DNA from: Chloromonas sp. AAM2
Lineage: Eukaryota > Chlorophyta > Chlorophyceae > Chlamydomonadales > Chlamydomonadaceae
Direction of reading: 5' to 3'
Length of the DNA: 14,731 nt
NCBI GenBank assembly: GCA_004335635.1
Contig: QAXH01004933.1
Span: forward strand, 109,193 to 123,923
In this document: positions 7,751 through 14,126 of the stretch, piece after piece
How the letters are laid out: each line of letters opens with the position of its first letter
Position numbering within the stretch: position 1 is the first letter of the stretch
Translations under genes and position numbers: made by a program
The notes under the pieces: generated by a model
The model's input: only the letters and a program-made list of their open reading frames with translations
The model's database searches: none
Told to the model about the DNA's origin: nothing

Positions 7751-9259
7751 ATGCTTTTTCAATATGACAATTTTACTGGGGTAACAAAATATTTGTTGTT
7801 GGGTAGCTGTGGTTTGTTATTGCTTTCTGGTTGCTCAATTGGCAGCTCAGATGATGACGAAACTTCTGATAACTTACCTGTTTCTGTGGTTGAGCCGGTC
7901 AAAAAAGACTTCGCTGAAATTAAGAAAAACGGGGTTCTAAGAATGATATCCAGCTACAGCTCGGGCTCCTATTTTTTATATAAGGGTGTTCAGGTTGGTT
8001 TTGAATATGAACTACTAAAAGCCTTTACAAAAGAAAATGACCTGGCACTGGAAGTAGTTATCACAGGTCCTGATGAGAGCCCATACGACCTGCTTAACAG
8101 TGGCAGAGGAGATATAATAGCCGCAAGTTATACAATCACCGAAGAACGAAAAAGATATGTGGCTTTTACCAGGCCCTATAACATGGTGGATCAGCTTATT
8201 GTGGTATCCGATGAGCTTGGTATTGTTCCGAAGAGTATTTCGGAGATGGAAGGAATTCCCATTAGTGTCAGAAGAAATAGCTCCTACTTTGTCAGGCTAA
8301 AAGAATTAAAGGAAGAGGGATTCCCAGTCGGCATTCAGATCATACCAGAGGAAATGGACACTGAAAGTGTTTTATTTCAGGTAGCTGATGGCACCTATGA
8401 GGCTACCGTGGCAGATAATAATATCTACGATGCTGCAAGCCGCTATATGAATGGATTGGTAAAAGGCCCGCTGATTGCTGAAAACGATACAATAGCATGG
8501 GCTGTCCGCAAAAACGCGCCTGATTTAGAGCATAAACTAAATCAATTCTTATATAAGCATTTTCGTTTTGATAACAATGGTGTCCCAAAAAGATCGGCAT
8601 TTTTAAATGTACTGAGAAAAAAGTATTTCGAGTCTGGGGATCAAATTGCCGACTACTTTAGCCCGAATATACGTGGAGAACAGTTTGGTGTGATTTCTCC
8701 CTATGACGATATGATCAAGCAAGTAGCAGAAGAATTTGAAATTGATTGGGTGATGCTGACTGCCGTTGCAGCCCAGGAATCTAAATTTAATCCAACCTCG
8801 GTAAGCTGGGCTGGAGCTGTTGGTATTATGCAGATAATGCCTCGTTTTTCTGAAATTTCCTCCGATTCCTTATATATACCGGAAGTGAACATCAGGGAGG
8901 GAGCAAGAATATTGTCTTCCCACTTAAAACATTATTCATACATGGATTCAACCAATCAGTGGTCTTTTGCCTTGGCAACATACAATGCTGGAATGGGCCA
9001 TGTTGCTGACGCCAGGCGACTCGCCATTGATCATAATAAAAATCCCAACGAATGGAAGAATGTGTCAGAAGCATTGCTTAGGCTCATGCAGCGAAAATAT
9101 TATCAGCAGGCTCGATATGGGTTTGCCAGAGGCATAGAAACCGTTCGTTATGTAAATGAGATTATGAATCGCTACAAGACGTATCAGACCATTTTGGCAT
9201 ACAACGAAAACAGATCCAAAACAGGAACCGGGGTGTGGGGTTTACAGACCATTAATTGA
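7751..9259 (+). CDS. mltF: MltF-like membrane-bound lytic murein transglycosylase (lipoprotein)
   Basis: Predicted to cleave the MurNAc-GlcNAc bond of peptidoglycan, giving 1,6-anhydro ends, while anchored to a membrane by lipid. The signal ends in lipobox LLSGC (Cys28). Residues about 55-290 form a periplasmic binding-protein type 3 domain (GVLRMISSYSSGSYF, GFEYELLKAFT, DIIAASYTITEERK). In MltF such a domain regulates the enzyme rather than feeding a transporter. Residues about 320-440 form the SLT domain: catalytic Glu343 in AAQESKFNP, then GAVGIMQIMP, then the YNAG motif at 411-414. At 502 aa the length is typical. The gene stands alone on the plus strand. Its TGA (9257-9259) overlaps by 8 bp the stop of the convergent phosphatase gene, so transcripts from the two sides must collide or overlap. 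The gene symbol rests on domain order; orthology is not proven. Confidence 0.92.
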   Translation: MLFQYDNFTGVTKYLLLGSCGLLLLSGCSIGSSDDDETSDNLPVSVVEPVKKDFAEIKKNGVLRMISSYSSGSYFLYKGVQVGFEYELLKAFTKENDLALEVVITGPDESPYDLLNSGRGDIIAASYTITEERKRYVAFTRPYNMVDQLIVVSDELGIVPKSISEMEGIPISVRRNSSYFVRLKELKEEGFPVGIQIIPEEMDTESVLFQVADGTYEATVADNNIYDAASRYMNGLVKGPLIAENDTIAWAVRKNAPDLEHKLNQFLYKHFRFDNNGVPKRSAFLNVLRKKYFESGDQIADYFSPNIRGEQFGVISPYDDMIKQVAEEFEIDWVMLTAVAAQESKFNPTSVSWAGAVGIMQIMPRFSEISSDSLYIPEVNIREGARILSSHLKHYSYMDSTNQWSFALATYNAGMGHVADARRLAIDHNKNPNEWKNVSEALLRLMQRKYYQQARYGFARGIETVRYVNEIMNRYKTYQTILAYNENRSKTGTGVWGLQTIN

Positions 9260-10985
9260 CTTTGAGCACCATCAAAGTGATATCATCATATTGGATACCA
9301 CCTGAAAATTCCATGATATCATCAATAACAGCATTCATGATCTCATCGGAAGGCTTTTCAAGATTATTCCTCAGGCAGTCGGTAAGCCGCTCTGTTTCAT
9401 ATTCTTCATTTTGTTCAGGGTTCATGGCTTCGGTAACCCCATCAGTATAAAAAACCAGAACATCACCAGATTGAAATTCGAGTGTGGATGATTCATACGG
9501 CGCTAATGTAGACATAGCACCTAAAATTAACCCACCCTCAACAAGCTCAATAGGTTCTTTTGTATTTTTACGGAATAAAATCGGATTATTATGACCCGCA
9601 TTTACATATTCAAACGTTTTGCCATCCGCGGATACTTTTCCCCAGAAAAACGTGATGAATTTATCCGAGGGTGTGTTGGTGTGAATGATGTCATTGATAC
9701 TGCCGGTAGCAGCAGATAAAGAAATATCAATAGGGGCAAGAGCGTGTAACATGGACTGTAAATTTGCCATCAGTAAAGACGCCGGTACTCCCTTTCCTGT
9801 TACATCAGCGATTGCAAGTATATGTCCGTTATCGGGCGTTTCTAAAATATCAAAGTAATCCCCTCCCACCTGGTAGGATGAAACATTGGTTGCAGCAAGG
9901 TCAAAACCCTCAATTTGTGGGATTGGAGAGGGCAATAATCCTTCTTGAATCGTCTTAGCGAGGCCAAGTTCTTCTTCCATTCGTTGCTTTTCAATGCGCT
10001 CCTCAAGTAAGTATGTTTTTTGAATGGTAAGAAGAGCAAGGTTTCCCAGCGATTGTAAAAAATTAACCTGTTCCTTAGAATATTCCTGATTATTAGCCGG
10101 GGCACCAACACCCACTACTCCAATTTTCTCGTTTTGAAAACGTAATCCAATAGTAAGTTTAATGTTGTTGGCATCCAGAAAAGGGCAATCATGATCGTCT
10201 TCACAGTAAAAAACATCCTCCAGTTCAAAAAGTTGTTTCAATTCTTTGGCACTAGGTTTTTGCTTAAGTCCACTGTGTGCAACGATTGATTTTTCTCCAT
10301 TCTCATCGAGAACAAAAAAGAACGTTCGGATAAGCATTTGCCCTAACATGGCAAATTTAAAGGTTCGGGCTATTTCATCCCGGTCTACCATCATATTAAA
10401 ATCCTTACTGAGCTCCAGCAGGGTATTCAGGTCATGAACTTTACGGTCCAGTTTTCTATTGATGAGTCGTAATTCCTGGAACATCCGGGAGTTTGCGATA
10501 GCCACAGATGAGATGATAGTGAGGCTTTCAATAAATTCAAGTTCACTATTTGAAAGTGGCTGTTTGGTGCCTTTAGGGCCAAGACATAAAAACCCAAGGT
10601 GATGATTGGTGGTGCGAAGATTAAAAAACGTACTTTCTTCCCCGAGTCCGAGTTGTTGGGCCACGTCAGGAATATCTTTACCAGAAAAGGCGGAGGAATC
10701 CAGCTTCTCGTCAGGAAATTCAATTTGAATAACTTCATCTTCATCGAGTGCATTTTGCCCTTTAATTTTACTAACCTGATACCGGTTTTCGGAGCCCTGA
10801 TTGATAAGGATCATCCCTTTGGGCACCATGAGCTTGCCCATGGTTATGAGCAGTAAATTATTCAGGACAAAATCAGGTTCCTGAGATTCAATGAGCATAC
10901 GGCTTGTTTCGAGCAGTGTACGTAACTCGAAACGGCTTTTACGTTCGTCAGAATCAGAAGAAGAAATATTGTTGGGTGTATTCAC
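9252..10985 (-). CDS. GAF-GAF-SpoIIE (PP2C-type) phosphatase, RsbU/RsbP-like
   Basis: Predicted Mn/Mg-dependent serine phosphatase that dephosphorylates the STAS antagonist encoded in the same operon, and so switches the partner module on. 577 aa. Residues about 18-180 and 183-325 look like two GAF sensor domains, joined to the catalytic domain by a helical linker (about 326-350) ending in the family motif QEGLLPSPIP. The catalytic domain (about 355-577) has the expected metal ligands: Asp376 in VGGDYFD, Asp394 in ADVTGKG, Asp515 in YTDGV and the DD pair at 567-568. AGHNNP is also present. GAF2 carries a compact C-x5-C cluster with acidic residues and a His (261-267). No membrane segment is seen, so it should act in the cytoplasm. 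The start is GTG at 10985, 6 nt after the stop of the ATPase gene; no earlier in-frame ATG is available. The signal sensed by the GAF domains is unknown. Confidence 0.92.
   Translation of the reverse strand: MNTPNNISSSDSDERKSRFELRTLLETSRMLIESQEPDFVLNNLLLITMGKLMVPKGMILINQGSENRYQVSKIKGQNALDEDEVIQIEFPDEKLDSSAFSGKDIPDVAQQLGLGEESTFFNLRTTNHHLGFLCLGPKGTKQPLSNSELEFIESLTIISSVAIANSRMFQELRLINRKLDRKVHDLNTLLELSKDFNMMVDRDEIARTFKFAMLGQMLIRTFFFVLDENGEKSIVAHSGLKQKPSAKELKQLFELEDVFYCEDDHDCPFLDANNIKLTIGLRFQNEKIGVVGVGAPANNQEYSKEQVNFLQSLGNLALLTIQKTYLLEERIEKQRMEEELGLAKTIQEGLLPSPIPQIEGFDLAATNVSSYQVGGDYFDILETPDNGHILAIADVTGKGVPASLLMANLQSMLHALAPIDISLSAATGSINDIIHTNTPSDKFITFFWGKVSADGKTFEYVNAGHNNPILFRKNTKEPIELVEGGLILGAMSTLAPYESSTLEFQSGDVLVFYTDGVTEAMNPEQNEEYETERLTDCLRNNLEKPSDEIMNAVIDDIMEFSGGIQYDDITLMVLKVN
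9259..9278. repeat. small inverted repeat across the convergent gene ends
   Basis: ACTTTGA (9259-9265) and TCAAAGT (9272-9278) form a perfect 7-bp stem with a 6-nt loop, just past the MltF-like stop and inside the last codons of the phosphatase gene. Neither side is followed by a T-tract, so it is a weak terminator candidate at best. It may simply reflect the coding sequence. Confidence 0.35.
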
Positions 10986-10991
10986 GATGGC

Positions 10992-11414
10992 TTAAAGGTT
11001 TTTAACCATTCGTATTTCATTGGTTTGTCCGGTTCGGTTATACTGAACCTGATCCATGAGTTTTCGTATAAGATAAACGCCCATTCCCCCACGCTTTTTC
11101 TCTTTGATCCGCTGCATTAAGTCAGGCTCATTGTAAGAACTCGGGTCAAAACTTTTACCCTCATCCATCAACGAAATCCAAAGCTGTTCTCTGTTCGACC
11201 CTATTTCGATATTCACATTCATTTTAGCATCGTGTTTATAAGCATGCTTAATGATGTTGGTGTAGGCTTCGTCGACTGCAAGGCGGATTTCACTTACCTC
11301 TTTTTCATCCAACCCTATTTGTTCGGCATGAGCGGCTACAAAATCACGGACTTTAGCCAGATGCTTGGTTGAAGCCTCAACGGTGAGGGTTTGTATGTTA
11401 CTTGTTTCTGCCAC
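10992..11414 (-). CDS. RsbW/SpoIIAB-like ATP-binding protein (anti-sigma factor / serine kinase family)
   Basis: Switch protein of a partner-switching module, 140 aa, GHKL ATPase fold (HATPase_c_2). In characterised systems such proteins bind and inhibit a target, classically a sigma factor, and phosphorylate the STAS antagonist. Visible motifs: N-box DEAYTNIIKHAY (Glu49, Asn53), G1 box DEGKSFDP (Asp84, Gly86), and G2 box RGGMGVYLIRKL (108-119). These are the ATP-binding and kinase residues, so an active kinase is expected. The start is GTG at 11414, 13 nt after the STAS stop; the frame gives the usual N-terminal beta-strand (IQTLTVEAS) straight away. The phosphatase follows after 6 nt, so the three genes almost certainly form one transcript. 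No sigma factor gene is adjacent, so the target is unknown and need not be a sigma factor. Confidence 0.92.
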   Translation of the reverse strand: MAETSNIQTLTVEASTKHLAKVRDFVAAHAEQIGLDEKEVSEIRLAVDEAYTNIIKHAYKHDAKMNVNIEIGSNREQLWISLMDEGKSFDPSSYNEPDLMQRIKEKKRGGMGVYLIRKLMDQVQYNRTGQTNEIRMVKNL

Positions 11415-11427
11415 GCTCTATATTTAT

Positions 11428-11775
11428 TTAGTTCTCAAAGCTTTCTAAAGCTTCTTCTTCATCACGCAGGATATCATAAAGAGTAGGAAACCCCAGCAAA
11501 TCGAATACATTGTAAACGCGGTCATTCATATTGGTAAGCTTGATGTCTCCACCTAAACTACGTACATCCTCAATATAAGCCATGAAAACACCAAGGCCGG
11601 CGCTTGCGATATAATCTAATCCAGAGCAATTTACAACAATGGAATAATTCTCTTCATCAATCAGTGACTTCAGAGCATTTTCCAAATGAGAAGCAGTGTG
11701 TGCGTCAAGCTCTCCTTTGACATCCAGTATACTTACGTTTTGTTTTTGGCGTGTAGCAATACTGAAATTTTTCAT
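11428..11775 (-). CDS. STAS-domain anti-sigma factor antagonist (RsbV/SpoIIAA-like)
   Basis: Antagonist of the partner switch, 115 aa, a single STAS domain. When unphosphorylated, family members bind the RsbW-type protein and free its target; phosphorylation turns them off. The phosphorylation site is clear: Ser58 in LDYIASAGLGVF, at the same place as Ser58 of Bacillus SpoIIAA. Other family features are the opening strand and loop VSILDVKGELDAHTASHLE and the closing helix region (NVFDLLGFPTLYDIL). An acidic tail (EEEALESFEN) extends slightly past the domain. ATG at 11775 is the first codon that gives the complete domain, and this is the first gene of the operon. The 121 nt upstream, up to a terminator belonging to the next gene, must contain the operon promoter, but I see no convincing -35/-10 pair there. 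Confidence 0.95.
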   Translation of the reverse strand: MKNFSIATRQKQNVSILDVKGELDAHTASHLENALKSLIDEENYSIVVNCSGLDYIASAGLGVFMAYIEDVRSLGGDIKLTNMNDRVYNVFDLLGFPTLYDILRDEEEALESFEN

Positions 11776-11887
11776 TCCAATTTAGTTAGAAGTTTGTTGG
11801 GAATATTGAGATTGCATAATAACGTAAAGCTTAGAATTAGGAAAGTTTAAAAGAATAGTATGCTACGAGGTATTAATAAAAAAGATG

Positions 11888-11927
11888 CAAAAAAATAGCC
11901 CCGCATATTTATCTAATATGCGGGGCT
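11888..11927 (-). terminator. Rho-independent terminator of the SPOR lipoprotein gene
   Basis: A perfect 13-bp inverted repeat (11897-11909 with 11915-11927, core AGCCCCGCATAT, 5-nt loop) lies 97 nt after the SPOR gene. Read on the minus strand it is followed at once by a T-tract (the A-run 11889-11895 on the plus strand) and a second one further on. On the plus strand no T-tract follows, so it is directional. It separates the SPOR gene from the partner-switching operon. Confidence 0.88.
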
Positions 11928-12024
11928 GACTATTCATCAAGAGAGACGCTACTTGAGCGCACCTATAATTAAGCAAATGCTTGGGAGAGATACAACTATA
12001 AATTTATTGATATTAAAAGATCTA

Positions 12025-12525
12025 TCAGCTTGCAGCACGTTGTACCTTAGATACCCAATATCCCGTATTGAGCTCTGCTCCTAATTCAGTGCCTAATTTT
12101 TCAGCTTCAGCTTTGTTCGCAAAAAAGCCCACCCGTAGCCGATACCAAATATCACCGGTTTCTTCTTCTCCAATTTTAATAATATAAACGTGGGGAAAAT
12201 CCCGATCAGCAATCTTACTTTTGTAGTTTTCAGCAGATTCTTCTGACCGAAAGGCCCCTACTTGTACGATATAATTTCCATCTTCAGCAAATTGCGGTCC
12301 TGTTTCTTCGGGTTCTTCTTTTTGTTCTTCTTGTTGCGCCTGTGCCTGAGCTATACTGTCTTCACGGGCCTGAATCATCTGGGCGATACGTTGTTCTTCA
12401 GCTTGCCGAAGTGAATCTAACCGTGCTTGTTCCGCTGCTCTGCGTTCCTCTTCACTTGGTCCGCATGCTTGTACCACCAACATTATCATTGCAAATAAAA
12501 GAGTATAGATGCTTAATTTTTTCAT
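12025..12525 (-). CDS. SPOR-domain lipoprotein
   Basis: Predicted peptidoglycan-binding lipoprotein, 166 aa. SPOR domains bind glycan strands stripped of peptide stems, usually at division sites. The signal peptide ends in lipobox VVQAC (Cys21). Residues about 24-75 are a highly charged, Gln/Glu/Ala-rich segment with a regular helical look (EEERRAAEQARLDSLRQAEE), probably a coiled-coil or extended spacer across the periplasm. The SPOR domain spans about 84-163: YIVQVGAFRSEESAENYKSKI, then WYRLRVGFFANKAEAEKL, then the closing strand YWVSKVQ. ATG at 12525 gives a proper signal peptide. The gene is transcribed alone: a divergent gene lies upstream, and a strong terminator lies between it and the next minus-strand gene. 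It has no transmembrane division-protein N-terminus, so it is not an FtsN-type protein; an RlpA- or DedD-like identity is also not supported. Confidence 0.9.
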   Translation of the reverse strand: MKKLSIYTLLFAMIMLVVQACGPSEEERRAAEQARLDSLRQAEEQRIAQMIQAREDSIAQAQAQQEEQKEEPEETGPQFAEDGNYIVQVGAFRSEESAENYKSKIADRDFPHVYIIKIGEEETGDIWYRLRVGFFANKAEAEKLGTELGAELNTGYWVSKVQRAAS

Positions 12526-12602
12526 AAAGGTAAGTTATTAAGGGTTCATTATCTGTAAGCCGTATATCACACAATGAATTAAACTTACATTATCCCTCAC
12601 TG

Positions 12603-12638
12603 TTTCACAAATATTCACGTCGCAAAACTTTCACAAAT
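12603..12638. repeat. pair of identical 10-bp direct repeats, possible operator
   Basis: TTTCACAAAT occurs at 12603-12612 and again at 12629-12638, 26 bp apart from start to start (about 2.5 helical turns), in the divergent gap between the SPOR gene and the ABC ATPase gene. The second copy overlaps the proposed -35 of the ATPase promoter, as a regulator site might. The binding protein is unknown, and AT-rich chance repetition is possible. Confidence 0.45.
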
Positions 12639-12658
12639 GATGAAATAGTGCGTATCTT
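12630..12658 (+). promoter_or_regulatory. candidate sigma70-type promoter of the ABC ATPase gene
   Basis: TTCACA (12630-12635) and TATCTT (12653-12658) are separated by 17 bp, matching the TTGACA/TATAAT consensus at 5 and 4 of 6 positions. The start codon is 45 nt further on. In this phylum promoters can differ from the classical consensus, so this is only a candidate. Confidence 0.35.
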
Positions 12659-12703
12659 ATGTAGACTGAATCTAAATGGAGACTTTTTGGTTCAGTAAAA
12701 CCC

Positions 12704-13756
12704 ATGGAAAATTCATTACTTAACATATCCGGACTTACGAAATCTTTTGACCAAACCGGCCCTGTTGTAAATCAGGTTGGTTTTGAGGTGAAAAAGGATG
12801 AGATATTTGCCCTTCTGGGTCCCAGTGGCTGTGGTAAAACAACGACTCTTCGGCTTATCGCGGGTTTTGAACAATGCGACACCGGACAAATCCATATTGA
12901 GGGCGAACTGGTAGAAAGTCTTCAAGTACATTTATCACCACAAAAAAGAAAAGTGGGTTTTGTATTTCAGGATTATGCGCTTTTTCCTCATATGAACGCA
13001 CTCGAAAATGTGGCTTTTGGATTGAGAGATGTTGAGCGAAGGAAACGCCCTGTTTTAGCTGAAGAAGTACTTTGCAGAACAGGAATGGAAAAATATAAGC
13101 ACCGGATGCCGGATGAATTATCAGGTGGACAGCAGCAGCGGGTAGCACTTGCAAGGGCGATAGCTCCAAAACCAAAATTAGTACTCATGGATGAACCGTT
13201 TTCGGGGCTTGATGCTATGCTCAGAGATACGACCCGCAAGGAAGTCCGGGCCATTTTAAAGAAATCTGGTATGAGTGCCATACTCGTAACACATGACCAG
13301 GAGGAAGCACTTTCCTTTGCAGACCGAATTGCAGTTATGAATAACGGGCAGGTCGAACAAATCGGGACGCCTGAAGAAGTTTATTACCATCCTAAAACGC
13401 AATTTGTAGCTCAATTCTTAGGACGAACAAATCTATTCCGTGCTCACGCTGATGGCTCCAAAAATGTGGAAACCCGTTTGGGTCCCGTAAAAATTAACCG
13501 GGAAGCTGAAGGATTTATTCTTTGTTCAATTCGCCCGGAGCATTTAACTATCGAACGCTGTAATCCCAATGGAAAAGATACGGGAATTATTACAGGCCGA
13601 GAATTCAGGGGACACGATATTACGTACCATGTGTTGTTTAAAGGAGATAAATATATTGTGCATACCGATAACCGCCTTATTTTTGATGTAAATGAACCCG
13701 TAGTGGTGAAACCTCTGGAGCCGGCTGTAGTATTAGAGCAAAAGGCAAAAGCATAA
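12704..13756 (+). CDS. ABC transporter ATP-binding protein, FbpC/PotA/CysA type
   Basis: Cytoplasmic ATPase that would power an importer (family substrates: ferric iron, polyamines, sulfate, maltose and others), 350 aa. All motifs are intact: Walker A GPSGCGKT (39-46), Q-loop Gln89 in FVFQDYALFP, signature LSGGQQQRVALARA (139 onward), Walker B LVLMDE (159-164), D-loop SGLD and switch His197 in VTHD. After about residue 235 comes a TOBE-type regulatory domain with the typical SIRPEHLTI. The closest resemblance by eye is to iron(III) FbpC-type subunits, but ATPase sequence alone does not fix the substrate. No permease or solute-binding protein gene is next to it here, so partners must be encoded elsewhere. 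ATG at 12704 is chosen because NISGLTKSF, the usual first strand, follows directly. It is probably co-transcribed with the small membrane protein gene that begins 23 nt later. Confidence 0.93.
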   Translation: MENSLLNISGLTKSFDQTGPVVNQVGFEVKKDEIFALLGPSGCGKTTTLRLIAGFEQCDTGQIHIEGELVESLQVHLSPQKRKVGFVFQDYALFPHMNALENVAFGLRDVERRKRPVLAEEVLCRTGMEKYKHRMPDELSGGQQQRVALARAIAPKPKLVLMDEPFSGLDAMLRDTTRKEVRAILKKSGMSAILVTHDQEEALSFADRIAVMNNGQVEQIGTPEEVYYHPKTQFVAQFLGRTNLFRAHADGSKNVETRLGPVKINREAEGFILCSIRPEHLTIERCNPNGKDTGIITGREFRGHDITYHVLFKGDKYIVHTDNRLIFDVNEPVVVKPLEPAVVLEQKAKA

Positions 13757-13778
13757 TATCATATTAAATTAAGACAGC

Positions 13779-14066
13779 ATGACATTCTTTGGATTTTTGT
13801 TACTTCTACTGATTGCCTCCATTTGTGGTGGCATAGGCCAGAGTTTTAGCGGATATAGTTTTGGCGGATGCCTGGTATCTGCCGGGGTAGGTTTTATAGG
13901 TGCCATTCTTGGTAAATGGATCGCCACTGAACTCGACCTTCCCGAACTTTGGACCATTGATGTAGGAGGTTCTCCGTTTCCTGTAATTTGGTCGATCGTG
14001 GGTGCTACCTTATTTACTGCTGTTCTTGGCGCACTGATTCGGGGACGGGATAAACTGAATAGCTGA
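13779..14066 (+). CDS. GlsB/YeaQ/YmgE family small membrane protein
   Basis: Very hydrophobic protein of 95 aa from the family called 'transglycosylase-associated' (Pfam Tgly_assoc), linked in several bacteria to stress response. Despite the name, no enzymatic activity is expected. Three membrane segments are visible: about 3-22, 29-48 (glycine-rich, GGCLVSAGVGFIGAILGKW, the family core) and 67-87, ending in the charged tail RGRDKLNS. The loop between segments 2 and 3 (ELDLPELWTIDVGGSPFP) is polar and probably outside the membrane. The start is ATG at 13779 without a Shine-Dalgarno sequence. It follows the ABC ATPase gene closely in the same direction, but a functional link is not implied. 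An insertion sequence begins just downstream and leaves the 3' end intact. Confidence 0.85.
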   Translation: MTFFGFLLLLLIASICGGIGQSFSGYSFGGCLVSAGVGFIGAILGKWIATELDLPELWTIDVGGSPFPVIWSIVGATLFTAVLGALIRGRDKLNS

Positions 14067-14089
14067 TCAGTAATAGTGCAAGGGTCAAG

Positions 14090-14123
14090 ACAACTTAAGG
14101 AAATTTAAAATTCCGTAAGTTGT
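14090..14123 (+). repeat. inverted repeat just before the transposase start codon
   Basis: ACAACTTAAGGAA (14090-14102) pairs with TTCCGTAAGTTGT (14111-14123): 13-bp arms with one mismatch and the 8-nt loop ATTTAAAA. It ends 3 nt before the transposase ATG. No T-tract follows, so it is not a standard terminator. In a transcript entering from the upstream genes it would cover the ribosome landing site. Confidence 0.7.
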
Positions 14124-14126
14124 TGA

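Noticed and set aside
13779..14066. Reading the 'transglycosylase-associated' small protein as a peptidoglycan enzyme linked to MltF
   Set aside because: The family name is historical; the protein is three short membrane helices with no catalytic domain.
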